Under the pieces are notes generated by a model. It was not told the DNA's origin and made no database searches. It saw only the letters and a program-made list of their open reading frames with translations. Shown here one piece after another: positions 50,425 to 59,218 of a DNA stretch of 64,000 nucleotides. The stretch is taken from assembly GCA_949294085.1 (NCBI GenBank), contig CASFFX010000006.1, positions 290,256 to 354,255 on the forward strand, read 5' to 3'. A program made the translations under genes and the position numbers. The stretch is from an uncultured bacterium (GTDB lineage Bacteria; Elusimicrobiota; Elusimicrobia; Elusimicrobiales; Elusimicrobiaceae). Position 1 is the first letter of the stretch; every line of letters starts with the position of its first letter.

Positions 50425-51843
50425 ATGGTTTGCTTTGGTTTAAGCTGGCGCCGGCTGCTGCCGGTCGCTTTGGCGTGTCTGTTGCCCTTATGCGGCTGCA
50501 ACTACCACGGACGTTTGAAACGCGGCATTTACAACACCCCTTCTTTTGACGATAAAATTGAAGCCCGCGTGATGGTGGTGGCGGACCGTTTTATCCAACC
50601 TTATTTTTCGTTCAAAGACGATAATCTAACCCCCGTCAATTCGTACCAAATCCGCACGCGGGACGGCGCTTCCGTGGCCGCGGCCGACGCGCTGGGCACA
50701 CTGTTTAGCGAGGTGGAAGTAAACCTCTATAAATACCGTTCCCAATATGACTATGCCGCCGAACTGGATTACAACGTAACGGAAGAAAGCGATTATTTTA
50801 CCCGGCTGGAACCGGCGGACGGATTTTTGTGGCTGAAAAAGTACCGCGTTCCCAAATTTCATACGTCGGTTACGCTGACCTTGCGCGACACCAAGACGGA
50901 ACTCCCCGTACTGCAATTTGCGGCCGACCGCACGACGGAATTGGAATTTAACAATACGGCGATCGGCTTGTACTGGTTCAACCGGGCCACGCTTTCGCTG
51001 TTGTTCCCGCTGATTGCGCCGGTCTATACGTCCTCGGCCGGCAACAGTATTCGCACCACGCTGGAGCGGGACCTGCGTTCCTGCCTGCGCAAAATTATGC
51101 AGCAAATAGAAGAAAACCGCATGTTGTTCCGCCCCGGCATTTCACCCGCGCTTTCCCGCAACGACGCCCGTTACCGCCATTTATTGGAAAAAACGGTTTT
51201 TATTTCACTTCCTTCGTCGCACGGCTCCGGCTTCTTTATCAGTCCGGACGGCTACCTGCTTACCAATGCCCATGTGGTAAAGGACGCCCGCGACGTGCGC
51301 TACTATCTGTACGAGGATTTGCCCTTTGACGATTCCCGCCCGCAGCTGGCGCCTTTTCGGTACGCGCGGGTCATTCAAGTCAACAAAGCCCGCGACGTAG
51401 CCCTGCTCAAAGCGGAGGGGACTTTCCCGTATTTTGAATTGGACCCCGACCGCTCCCACTACCGCACCGGCGACTCGGTCCTGGTGCTGGGCAACCCGGA
51501 AAATGAATTTTTCAGCGTATCCGAAGGCATCATCAGCGCCCTTAAAAACGACAATGGCGTAGATACAATTCAAACCGACGCTGCCATCAATCACGGCAAC
51601 AGCGGCGGGCCGCTGGTGTCGCGGGCCACGGGCAAGGTGCTGGGCATTGCCAGCTCCGGCTACAAGAAGGCCCTGGCCTCCGGCATCAACTTTGCCATTA
51701 CGGCCTACGAAGTCCAGCGCACGCTGGATATTTCCCAGCCTTTAGACGAGGAAAAACTCCGCCGCCGCACGCTGGAAGCCCAACCCTCCGCCGCGCAAAA
51801 TGCAGAGGATATGCGTCAAGCGCGTAAAAATTATGTAAAATAA
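50425..51843 (+). CDS. Trypsin-like serine protease, lipoprotein
   Basis: 472 residues. Lipobox CGC (Cys25) predicts a lipid anchor. Residues 30-250 form an unrecognised beta-rich domain; the trypsin-like domain follows with a complete triad: His283 (TNAHVV), Asp324 (RDVALLK) and Ser393 (GNSGGPL). There is no PDZ domain, so it is not a standard DegP/HtrA. It probably acts in envelope protein processing or quality control. Confidence 0.87.
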   Translation: MVCFGLSWRRLLPVALACLLPLCGCNYHGRLKRGIYNTPSFDDKIEARVMVVADRFIQPYFSFKDDNLTPVNSYQIRTRDGASVAAADALGTLFSEVEVNLYKYRSQYDYAAELDYNVTEESDYFTRLEPADGFLWLKKYRVPKFHTSVTLTLRDTKTELPVLQFAADRTTELEFNNTAIGLYWFNRATLSLLFPLIAPVYTSSAGNSIRTTLERDLRSCLRKIMQQIEENRMLFRPGISPALSRNDARYRHLLEKTVFISLPSSHGSGFFISPDGYLLTNAHVVKDARDVRYYLYEDLPFDDSRPQLAPFRYARVIQVNKARDVALLKAEGTFPYFELDPDRSHYRTGDSVLVLGNPENEFFSVSEGIISALKNDNGVDTIQTDAAINHGNSGGPLVSRATGKVLGIASSGYKKALASGINFAITAYEVQRTLDISQPLDEEKLRRRTLEAQPSAAQNAEDMRQARKNYVK

Positions 51844-51890
51844 AGAAAAGCAGTTTTGGTATCAATCAGAAACACGAGGTTATTTCTTTT

Positions 51891-52397
51891 ATGAAAAAAA
51901 CAGCAACCAAAAAAGCGGCTCCGGCCAAGAAAACGGTAAAGAAGCCCGCCGTGAAGGAATCCCCGATTTTGAAGGAAGTGAAACAGCTTTACGGTTTTAT
52001 GCAGGACAACAACCTGGACACCATTGAGTACGACCAGAAAGGGCTGTACCTGCGCTTGGTAAAGGCTAAACCCGCTGTGGTGCCGGTACCGGTAAACGTA
52101 GGCGGGGCGGCCGTTTCGTCCGCTGCGGGTGCGCCCGTACCCGTGCAGGAACAATACAAAGAAGTAATCAAATCCTCTTTAATGGGCATTTTCTTCCGCG
52201 GGTCCACTCCCTCGGCCCCGCCGTTTGTGAAGGAAGGCGCCCGCGTGGAAAAAGGCGACGTGATCTGCCTGATTGAAGCGATGAAAGTGTTCAACGAAAT
52301 GCGTGCCGATTTTCCGTGCATTATCAAAAAAGTCTTGGTGGACAACGGCAAGCCCGTTAAACAAGGCGATGCGCTGTTTGCCATTGAACGGGTGTAA
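51891..52397 (+). CDS. accB: Biotin carboxyl carrier protein (AccB type)
   Basis: 168 residues. C-terminal biotinyl domain with EAMKVFNEM; Lys132 is the biotinylated residue. The middle has the AccB thumb and linker. The first 22 residues are a Lys/Ala/Pro-rich tail not found in usual AccB. As part of acetyl-CoA carboxylase it would carry biotin for malonyl-CoA synthesis; accC is not adjacent, so another biotin-dependent carboxylase or decarboxylase is possible. A GAGG site lies upstream. Next gene starts 2 nt after. Confidence 0.87.
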   Translation: MKKTATKKAAPAKKTVKKPAVKESPILKEVKQLYGFMQDNNLDTIEYDQKGLYLRLVKAKPAVVPVPVNVGGAAVSSAAGAPVPVQEQYKEVIKSSLMGIFFRGSTPSAPPFVKEGARVEKGDVICLIEAMKVFNEMRADFPCIIKKVLVDNGKPVKQGDALFAIERV

Positions 52398-52399
52398 CC

Positions 52400-52654
52400 A
52401 TGACGCCTTTACAGGAAAACATCCAACTGGCGGTTACCCGCATTGCCGAATACCTGGCCGAGCATAAAAAAGCGTCCTCTTGGCAGCTTAAAATTATGCT
52501 TCGCCTGTCCAGTTCGGTGTTGTACTTGGCGTTGGGGTTCCTCTACAGTCAGGGAAAAATCTCCCTGGAGGCGGACGGAATCAACTACAACGTTACCTGG
52601 GGCCAGCAGCCCGCTTCCATACCGCCGGCGGCTCCCCTGCCTGAAAACATGTAA
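52400..52654 (+). CDS. Small winged-helix protein (DUF2582-like)
   Basis: 84 residues. A helix-turn-helix-like part (residues 5-50, ASSWQLKIMLRLSSSVLYLALGFLYSQGKI) followed by a short beta wing and a Pro-rich tail. It resembles DUF2582 winged-helix proteins; function is unknown. It is coupled to accB (2-nt gap) and followed by a terminator. Confidence 0.65.
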   Translation: MTPLQENIQLAVTRIAEYLAEHKKASSWQLKIMLRLSSSVLYLALGFLYSQGKISLEADGINYNVTWGQQPASIPPAAPLPENM

Positions 52655-52686
52655 TTTTTACCCCGCCTAACGGCGGGGTTTTTTAT
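52655..52686 (+). terminator. Intrinsic terminator after the winged-helix gene
   Basis: ACCCCGCC and GGCGGGGT with a TAAC loop and a T run. Confidence 0.85.
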
Positions 52687-52783
52687 TTTGTGCACGGGCC
52701 TGTCCCGGCGATTACCCCCCGGGGAAACCGCACCCCTTTTCTTCCCTGCATTGCTTCGTAAAAAAATGTAAAATAACTAATAT

Positions 52784-55087
52784 ATGCCAAAGTATTATTA
52801 CGCCGCAAAAAAATCAAAAAAGAAAACGAAAAAAACTTCTTCTGTTGCCTGGGTGCGCACCACGCTCTACATTTTGGCGGGGGCGCTGTGCCTGTGGCTG
52901 TTTTGCATTTTGTGGTTTAATATTTCCAAAGGCCCGGCGGGGGATGCCGTCGCGTCCGACCTATACCAGCTGCTGGGGCAGAGCGCGGGGCTGATTCCGC
53001 TGTTTTTGGCGTATTGGCTGATTCAAACGGTGCGCAACAAAAGCGCTTCGTTCTTATTTTTTCTGTTGGGCTCGTCGGTAACGCTGGCGGCGTTTTCCAG
53101 CCTGCTTACCTTGCTGAAACTCATTTTTACCGACTCGCTTATCAGCGGCGGCCGCGTGGGGCAAACCCTGTTTTACGCGCTAAAAGGCGTAAGCGGAACG
53201 GTGGGGGCCACGGTGTTCTCGCTGGCGATGGCGCTGGTGGGGATTCATATGCTGTTTGCAATTCCGTGGTCGGTTATTTTACAAAAAACGGCGGAATTTA
53301 TCCGCAACGATTTTAACGGCTGGATGGACGCCCGCGCCGAATTGAAACAAAAAGTGGCCGAAGGACGGGCCGAGCTGAAACAAAAAGCCAAAGAACCGAT
53401 CCGCCCGGTGGCCGAAGAAATCCACCAAGCGCCCGAAATTCACCGCGCCAAACCGGAAATCCGCCGCCCGGTGGCCGAACAAATCACGCTGCCCAGCCGC
53501 GAGGAACTGGCCGCCCAACGCGCGCCGCAAACGGACGAACCGGCCGAAGCGGAAAACGGTGAAGTAAAAAAATTTGATCCCAAAACCTTTGTGCTTCCGC
53601 CTTTGAGCCTGTTAAATGATCCGGCCGGGGACGGTCTGGTGGGCCCGACCGATGACGAAATCGCCCAAGCCACCCGCCGCCTGGAAGCCACGCTAAAAAG
53701 CTTTGACATCCGCGCCAGCGTAACCGGCGTATCGCCGGGGCCGGTGGTAACCCGCTACGAAATCAAGCCCGACCCGGGCGTAACGATTGCGTCCATCACG
53801 GCCCGCACGCAGGATATCCAGGCCAGTATGGAAGCCCGTGCCATCCGCGTGCAGGCGCCTATCCCGGGCAAAAATGCCGTCGGGTTTGAAATTCCCAACG
53901 AACGCCCGGTAATGGTAACGATGAAGGAAATTCTGCAATCGCCGGTGTATGCCGCGTCCAAAGCGGTGCTGCCCATTGCCCTGGGCCGCTATGCCGACGG
54001 AAATCCCGCCGGTTCCGCCGCCGAAAAATGGCCGCATATTCTGATTGCCGGCGCCACCAACAGCGGCAAATCCATTTGTCTGCACACGATTATCATGTCT
54101 CTGCTGTACAAGCACCGCCCGGACGAAGTGAAATTTTTGATGATAGACCCCAAGCGCGTGGAATTGACCCTTTACGAAGGAATCCCGTATTTGTACGACC
54201 CCAAAACGTCCTGCGACGATGTGGACGTGGTAACCGACGCGCCGGGCGCGGCCAAATCGCTGCAAATGCTGGTAAAGGTAATGGAAAAACGCCTGCAAAT
54301 CATGCAGCTGGCCAAAGTAAAAAATATTGAAGGCTACAACCAGTGGGCCCAGCAGAACAACGAAGAAAAAATGTTCTATATCTTTGTGGTCATTGACGAA
54401 ATGGCCGACTTGATGCTGCAAACCAAAGCCTCTATTGAAGACTCTATCCAACGCTTGGCGCAAATGGGCCGCGCGCTGGGGATTCACCTGATTTTGTGCA
54501 CGCAGCGCCCATCCGTCAAAGTGATTACGGGCGTCATCAAGGCCAACTTGCCCTCGCGCATTGCGCTGCAGGTGGCGTCGTCCATAGACTCCAAAGTCAT
54601 TTTGGACTCTACCGGCGCCGAGGACTTGCTGGGCCGGGGGGACATGCTGTTCCAAAGCACGTCGGACAAGAACCCGCTTCGCATCCAAGGGGCCTATGTG
54701 TCGGAAAAAGAAATCAAGGCCGTGGCCGATTTCCTGCGCGCGCAGGGCGGGCCGGATTATCCCGTGCAGATTGTGGCCGAGCAAAACCCGCACCAGCGCC
54801 CGCAAGACGGCTTGGGGGCCAGCCCCGAAGAAATGAAACAGGCCTTGAACCTGATTAAAGAACGCCGCCGCGTATCGCAGGATTTGCTGAAGGCGCACTT
54901 TGGTTCCAGCGCCCGCGCCACCAATATGTTAAGCGTGCTGGAAATGAAAGGATTTATTTCAAAGCCGGAAGGCTCCAACCGTTGGGAAATTCACTACGAA
55001 ATGATAGACCAAGCGCTGGAGGACTTAAACTCCCTTCCGTATGACAAAAATTACCAGGAAGAAACCTATGAAACCGTGTATAAGTAA
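52784..55087 (+). CDS. ftsK: DNA translocase FtsK/SpoIIIE
   Basis: 767 residues. A basic N-terminus, four transmembrane helices (about 25-180), a charged linker and the RecA-like motor with Walker A GATNSGKS and motif B (VIDEMADLML), ending in the gamma winged-helix domain (RRVSQDLLKAHFGSSARATNML). It pumps chromosome DNA at the septum for dimer resolution. A TAAAAT box 9 nt before the ATG and no Shine-Dalgarno suggest a near-leaderless start. lolA-like follows with a 20-bp overlap. Confidence 0.95.
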   Translation: MPKYYYAAKKSKKKTKKTSSVAWVRTTLYILAGALCLWLFCILWFNISKGPAGDAVASDLYQLLGQSAGLIPLFLAYWLIQTVRNKSASFLFFLLGSSVTLAAFSSLLTLLKLIFTDSLISGGRVGQTLFYALKGVSGTVGATVFSLAMALVGIHMLFAIPWSVILQKTAEFIRNDFNGWMDARAELKQKVAEGRAELKQKAKEPIRPVAEEIHQAPEIHRAKPEIRRPVAEQITLPSREELAAQRAPQTDEPAEAENGEVKKFDPKTFVLPPLSLLNDPAGDGLVGPTDDEIAQATRRLEATLKSFDIRASVTGVSPGPVVTRYEIKPDPGVTIASITARTQDIQASMEARAIRVQAPIPGKNAVGFEIPNERPVMVTMKEILQSPVYAASKAVLPIALGRYADGNPAGSAAEKWPHILIAGATNSGKSICLHTIIMSLLYKHRPDEVKFLMIDPKRVELTLYEGIPYLYDPKTSCDDVDVVTDAPGAAKSLQMLVKVMEKRLQIMQLAKVKNIEGYNQWAQQNNEEKMFYIFVVIDEMADLMLQTKASIEDSIQRLAQMGRALGIHLILCTQRPSVKVITGVIKANLPSRIALQVASSIDSKVILDSTGAEDLLGRGDMLFQSTSDKNPLRIQGAYVSEKEIKAVADFLRAQGGPDYPVQIVAEQNPHQRPQDGLGASPEEMKQALNLIKERRRVSQDLLKAHFGSSARATNMLSVLEMKGFISKPEGSNRWEIHYEMIDQALEDLNSLPYDKNYQEETYETVYK

Positions 55088-55829
55088 ACTTTTCCCGGCC
55101 GTGTGCGCCGCGCTGTTGCTGGCCGCCTGCTCGGATTCGTCCTCTTCTTCAAACGAGCCGGCTCAGCCGGCCCCGCAGCCCGCCGCAGAAACCCCGGCTC
55201 CGGCCCCGCAGCCGACAAAGCCGCAGCCCGCTGCCCCCAAAGTTCAGCCCCAGCCGGCCCCGCTGCCGGACGTAACGGCGGACGAACTGACCCGCCGCCT
55301 CAAAGACTGGGATAAAAAACTGGCCACCTTGGAAACCGATTTTTTCCAAACCACCGCTTACGACGGGGTGGAAGTCAGCCGCTCCAAGGGAAAATTATTT
55401 TACGACCGTGCCCAAAACCGCCTGCGCCTGGATACGCTAAGCCCCGAAGGGCTTTTGGAACAAACGGCCGTAACCGATAAAAAAGACATCGTTATTTTAG
55501 ACGAAAACAACCAGCACGTTACCACGCTTTCGTGGGCGGATTGGCAGCAGGGCCAGCCCAACCAGGCCTTGTTTGACTTTGGCAACTATACCGCCCTGCT
55601 GGAGCGGCATCAGGCCGCCCTGCAAAAGCAGGACGCGCAAACGGCCGTACTTTTGCTGACCCCAAAAGAGGGGGAACCTTATAAACTGTATTTAACTTTG
55701 TCTAAAAAAGACTTTTTCCCGCAAACCATTACCATTGAGTCGGACCTGATGGTAACGCGGGCCGATTTGAAAAATACCCGTAAAAATCAACCGCTTCCGG
55801 CGGACGTTTTTGGAGGATTTGAAAAATGA
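55068..55829 (+). CDS. LolA-like outer-membrane lipoprotein carrier domain, itself a lipoprotein
   Basis: 253 residues from the ATG at 55068 inside the end of ftsK, behind AGGAAG. Lipobox AAC (Cys21), a Pro/Ala/Gln-rich linker (25-70) and a LolA-fold domain (about 75-253, DFFQTTAYDGVEVSRSKGKLFYD). LolA normally shuttles lipoproteins as a soluble periplasmic protein, so an anchored form is unusual; it may work as a LolB-like acceptor or tethered carrier. It overlaps pgsA by 4 bp. Confidence 0.8.
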   Translation: MKPCISKLFPAVCAALLLAACSDSSSSSNEPAQPAPQPAAETPAPAPQPTKPQPAAPKVQPQPAPLPDVTADELTRRLKDWDKKLATLETDFFQTTAYDGVEVSRSKGKLFYDRAQNRLRLDTLSPEGLLEQTAVTDKKDIVILDENNQHVTTLSWADWQQGQPNQALFDFGNYTALLERHQAALQKQDAQTAVLLLTPKEGEPYKLYLTLSKKDFFPQTITIESDLMVTRADLKNTRKNQPLPADVFGGFEK

Positions 55830-56446
55830 TGACGTTAGCCAACAAAATTACACTCACCCGCGCTGCGCTTTCTATTGTGATGTTTCTGTTTATTCTCATG
55901 CCTTTCGGCTGGGCACGCATGGTAGCCACGCTGATTTTTATTGTGGCCGCCAGCACCGATTGGGTGGACGGCAAAATCGCCCGCGAAACCAACACCATCA
56001 CGCCGTTTGGCGCGATTGTGGACCCGTTTGTGGACAAAATCCTGGTGGCGGCGGCCTTTTTTGCCTTTGTGGGCATTAAAGAATTGGATATCCCAATTTG
56101 GGCCGTATTTTTTATCCTGCTGCGCGAACTGATGATTTCCACCCTGCGCGTGATTGCCGCGCTGGAAGGCAAAGTGATGGCGGCGGAACGGTGGGGAAAA
56201 TTCAAAACCGTAATTCAAATGTCCGCAGTGGGGACGATTTTTTTCGTGCTGGACGTGTATCATTTGTCCCATTTGCTGACGGGAAGCGCCAAAACCGTGT
56301 GCATGATGACGTTTATCACGCTGCAAAAAGTGCCCTACGCCATTACCGCCATTGCCGCGGTGATTACGTGGATCAGCGCCATTTCGTACCTGAAAAACAA
56401 CTGGGATTTGCTTAAAAAATCCTGGAGTTTGCCTGTATGCAAGTAA
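55826..56446 (+). CDS. pgsA: CDP-diacylglycerol--glycerol-3-phosphate 3-phosphatidyltransferase
   Basis: 206 residues with about five transmembrane helices. The CDP-alcohol phosphotransferase motif D-G-x2-A-R-x8-G-x3-D-x3-D is complete (begins DGKIAR near residue 51). It makes phosphatidylglycerol phosphate, the precursor of PG and cardiolipin. It overlaps pgpA, which encodes the next step. Confidence 0.93.
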   Translation: MMTLANKITLTRAALSIVMFLFILMPFGWARMVATLIFIVAASTDWVDGKIARETNTITPFGAIVDPFVDKILVAAAFFAFVGIKELDIPIWAVFFILLRELMISTLRVIAALEGKVMAAERWGKFKTVIQMSAVGTIFFVLDVYHLSHLLTGSAKTVCMMTFITLQKVPYAITAIAAVITWISAISYLKNNWDLLKKSWSLPVCK

Positions 56447-56919
56447 TCGTCCGCGCGCTGGCGACGGGGTTCTTTGTCAGCTATTTGCCGCCGCTGGTGT
56501 TTAAGTACAAAAAAAATACGGGCGCCGGATTTTTGGGCACGCTGTGGGGTGTGTTGCTGGTACTGCTCTTCCCGGCCGACCCGATGCTCTACCTGATTGC
56601 CATGCTGGCGTTTTGGGTATTTGCCGTAATTGTATGCAAAAAAGTACAATTTAAGGGATACACCGGGCACGACAACCCCAAAATCATCATAGACGAAATG
56701 GCCGGCTACATTACGGCCATGGCGTTTCTGCCCCGCACGTGGCCGTATTTGGCGGGGGCGTTTGTTTTGTTTCGCGTGTTTGACACGCTAAAGCCTTGGC
56801 TGGTAAAAACGTTTGACCGTATGGAAAACGCGTTTGGCGTGGTGTTTGACGATGTAGCCGGCGGGCTGATGGCCAATATTTTAATACAGATTTTTATTAT
56901 ATTTTTCATCAAGGGGTAA
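56437..56919 (+). CDS. pgpA: Phosphatidylglycerophosphatase A
   Basis: 160 residues. Family blocks GTLWGVLLVLL, KIIIDEMAGYITAM and FRVFDTLKPW followed by FDDVAGGLMANI. It dephosphorylates PGP to phosphatidylglycerol. It overlaps pgsA by 10 bp, so consecutive steps are coupled. Confidence 0.92.
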   Translation: MQVIVRALATGFFVSYLPPLVFKYKKNTGAGFLGTLWGVLLVLLFPADPMLYLIAMLAFWVFAVIVCKKVQFKGYTGHDNPKIIIDEMAGYITAMAFLPRTWPYLAGAFVLFRVFDTLKPWLVKTFDRMENAFGVVFDDVAGGLMANILIQIFIIFFIKG

Positions 56920-56938
56920 CCCAAGGAGACAATAAAGT

Positions 56939-57592
56939 ATGGACTTTTCCAATATGACGAACGTGCGCGAGCTGCTGGCCGCCGGCGGACCGGTATTAAT
57001 TTTACTGTTGCTTTTGTCCGTCTATTCCATTTCGGTAATTTTGGAACGCTTTTTTAAGCTTCGCTCTTCCGTTTCGCTTTCGCGCAAGCTGATGGCCTAT
57101 TGCCGCCACCCGCTCCGCTCGGAGAATTACCAAAAAGTGGAGGACGCCTGCCAAAAAGAAATCGTAAAAAACACGCCGGCCGCGGCGTTGATTTCGCGCC
57201 TGGTGCAGGAGCGCCACCGCTCCCAGCCCGAGCAGGAAAAAATTGCCGGCTCCATTATTGATTGGGAAATTTCCAAACTTCAGCGCCGCCTGACCGTGCT
57301 GGGAACGCTGGGCAGCATTACGCCGTTTATCGGGCTTTTTGGTACGGTGATTGGGGTCATGCACGCGTTTAAGGACTTGGCTTCCACCACGGCCACCGGG
57401 GCTGGAGCGTCCGTCGTGGCGGCGGGGATTGCCGAAGCGCTGATCAACACGGCGGCGGGGTTGTTTGTAGCCATTCCGGCCGTGATTGCGTACAACTATT
57501 TCCTCTCCAAAACGAACTATTTTGCCAAAGAGCTGGAAAACACCGCAAACGAAATTATCTATCGCCCCAGCGACGAAACCGGCGAATTTTAA
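56939..57592 (+). CDS. exbB: MotA/TolQ/ExbB proton channel protein
   Basis: 217 residues with three transmembrane helices (about 18-38, 120-145, 165-185). The channel-forming part LGTLGSITPFIGLFGTVIGVMHAF and GIAEALINTAAGLFVAIPAV are typical. With the following ExbD/TolR protein it converts proton motive force into motion for a TonB/TolA protein. ExbB versus TolQ cannot be decided without Pal/TolB nearby. AAGGAG precedes the ATG. Confidence 0.9.
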   Translation: MDFSNMTNVRELLAAGGPVLILLLLLSVYSISVILERFFKLRSSVSLSRKLMAYCRHPLRSENYQKVEDACQKEIVKNTPAAALISRLVQERHRSQPEQEKIAGSIIDWEISKLQRRLTVLGTLGSITPFIGLFGTVIGVMHAFKDLASTTATGAGASVVAAGIAEALINTAAGLFVAIPAVIAYNYFLSKTNYFAKELENTANEIIYRPSDETGEF

Positions 57593-57595
57593 GCT

Positions 57596-58000
57596 ATGAA
57601 TACGCACAAAAACCGAACCGTTATGGCCGAAATCAACATGGTGCCGTTTATAGACATCACGTTGATTTTGCTCATTATTTTTATGGTGATGAGCCCGCTG
57701 TTGGTGCAAATGCAGCTGACGGTGGATTTGCCCAAATCCAATGCCATTAACACCCAGGCGGAGGACGACGTCATCCGTATTGAAGTGCGCAAAGACGGAA
57801 CCATTTCCGTAATGAATAAAAATCTGACGCTTCGGAACCTGGAAAGAGAATTGATTCTGCGTATGGGAAAAGCCAACAAGAAAACGATTCTCGTCCAGGC
57901 GGATAAAGACGTACCGATACAGCAGGTGGTGGACGTGTTTGACATTGCCAAAAAACTCGGCGCCGCCAAACTGGGAATTGGAGTGCTTTCTAAAAACTGA
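57596..58000 (+). CDS. exbD: ExbD/TolR biopolymer transport protein
   Basis: 134 residues. Short N-terminus, one transmembrane helix with the functional Asp in NMVPFIDITLILLIIFMV, and a periplasmic domain. Pairs with the ExbB-like protein 3 nt upstream and shares one base with the start of tonB. Confidence 0.91.
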   Translation: MNTHKNRTVMAEINMVPFIDITLILLIIFMVMSPLLVQMQLTVDLPKSNAINTQAEDDVIRIEVRKDGTISVMNKNLTLRNLERELILRMGKANKKTILVQADKDVPIQQVVDVFDIAKKLGAAKLGIGVLSKN

Positions 58001-58722
58001 TGAACCGATACCTGGCCCTTTCCGGCGGTCTGCATGTGTTGGCCGCATTATTCTTGCTTCTTCTGTTGGCGCCGTCCGCCAAGCAGAAAGCGGCCACGTA
58101 CACCATTGATTTTATCGGCACCGGCAAGGTGGTAGCCACCACCGGGCAAGAAGCGCCTTCTTCGCCCGTGGCGGTTCCCAAAGCTGCGGTGCAGGCGCCG
58201 GCCCCGGCCCAGGAAGCCGTAGCCAAACCCGCCGCAAAACCGGACAAAAAGGCCTATGCCTCCAAATCCGAAATTACCACCAAAAAACAAACCCAAAAAG
58301 CCCAGCCCAAAAAAGCGGCGGCTCCGTTAGCCGCCCCCAGCGTACTGGACGATGAATCCGACGGCAAAACCGCCCAAGCCGGCGGTGCCGGAACCAAAGA
58401 AGGCGAGTTTGCGGGGGGGAATATCCAAACCGATTTTGCAAACTTTCCGTATCCGTGGTACATTACCCAGGTGCGCAACTCGCTGTGGATTGAATGGGAA
58501 AAAAGACGCCCCGCCGGGACGAAACTTTCGGCGTTGGTGTCGTTTGCCATAGCGCGCGACGGCAAAATAAAGGATTTGCAGATTGCCCGCAAATCCGGGG
58601 ACGATACCTTTGATTTCGCGGCCACATCGGCCGTCATCAATGCCGGTCCCTTTGCCCCGCTGCCTATGTATTACGAAAAGGACGAACTCACCGTAAGCGT
58701 GGAGTTCCGTCAGGAGGTGTAA
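58000..58722 (+). CDS. tonB: TonB/TolA-type energy transducer
   Basis: 240 residues. N-terminal transmembrane helix (about 5-25), a Pro/Ala/Lys-rich periplasmic linker (about 45-110) and a C-terminal TonB-like domain (about 145-240; VSFAIARDGKIKDLQIARKSG, AINAGPFAPLP-like). It transmits energy from ExbB/ExbD to the outer membrane. TonB or TolA cannot be separated on sequence alone; the C-terminal domain is present, consistent with both. Confidence 0.83.
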   Translation: MNRYLALSGGLHVLAALFLLLLLAPSAKQKAATYTIDFIGTGKVVATTGQEAPSSPVAVPKAAVQAPAPAQEAVAKPAAKPDKKAYASKSEITTKKQTQKAQPKKAAAPLAAPSVLDDESDGKTAQAGGAGTKEGEFAGGNIQTDFANFPYPWYITQVRNSLWIEWEKRRPAGTKLSALVSFAIARDGKIKDLQIARKSGDDTFDFAATSAVINAGPFAPLPMYYEKDELTVSVEFRQEV

Positions 58723-58723
58723 A

Positions 58724-59212
58724 ATGAATGGTTGGCAGCGTTTTGCTTTACTGATTTTGTGTTGTTTTACCGTAATGGTATTGTACCCGGACTTCGGCCC
58801 CGCCGGATGGACGTTTTTGGGTATGGTATTTGCCATGTGGACGGGGGTGATTGTCGTGTTGGCGGTCATTTCCAATTTGTTTGGGCTCTATAAATTGGAA
58901 GCCATCAACAAACTGATTTCCTTTGTGCTGTTGTGCGGGATGATGTATTCGCTGTTGTGGTATTTCCCGCAGGAAGACCACGTAACGCCCATTAATAAAA
59001 TTAAATACGGGGAAATCCCCACCAAGGCCGATGTGGAACGCGGATTGAAACGGTTTACGTTTAATTTTGATTTTGTGCGCCGCAATGCACGCAGAAAAGA
59101 AAACTTTATCAACCAGGATTTGGACAGCGACCAAGTAAAAAAAGCCATCAAGAAACAAGTTTCCGAAAAAACGGACGATTTAATTGATGCTATCCAAATA
59201 GAGGCAGAATAA
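58724..59212 (+). CDS. Membrane protein of unknown function
   Basis: 162 residues. Three hydrophobic helices (about 5-20, 28-52, 62-80) followed by a charged C-terminal region rich in Arg, Lys and Asp. AGGAGG lies 6 nt before the ATG, within the end of tonB, so it belongs to the same transcript. No known domain. Confidence 0.65.
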   Translation: MNGWQRFALLILCCFTVMVLYPDFGPAGWTFLGMVFAMWTGVIVVLAVISNLFGLYKLEAINKLISFVLLCGMMYSLLWYFPQEDHVTPINKIKYGEIPTKADVERGLKRFTFNFDFVRRNARRKENFINQDLDSDQVKKAIKKQVSEKTDDLIDAIQIEAE

Positions 59213-59218
59213 TCCTTT

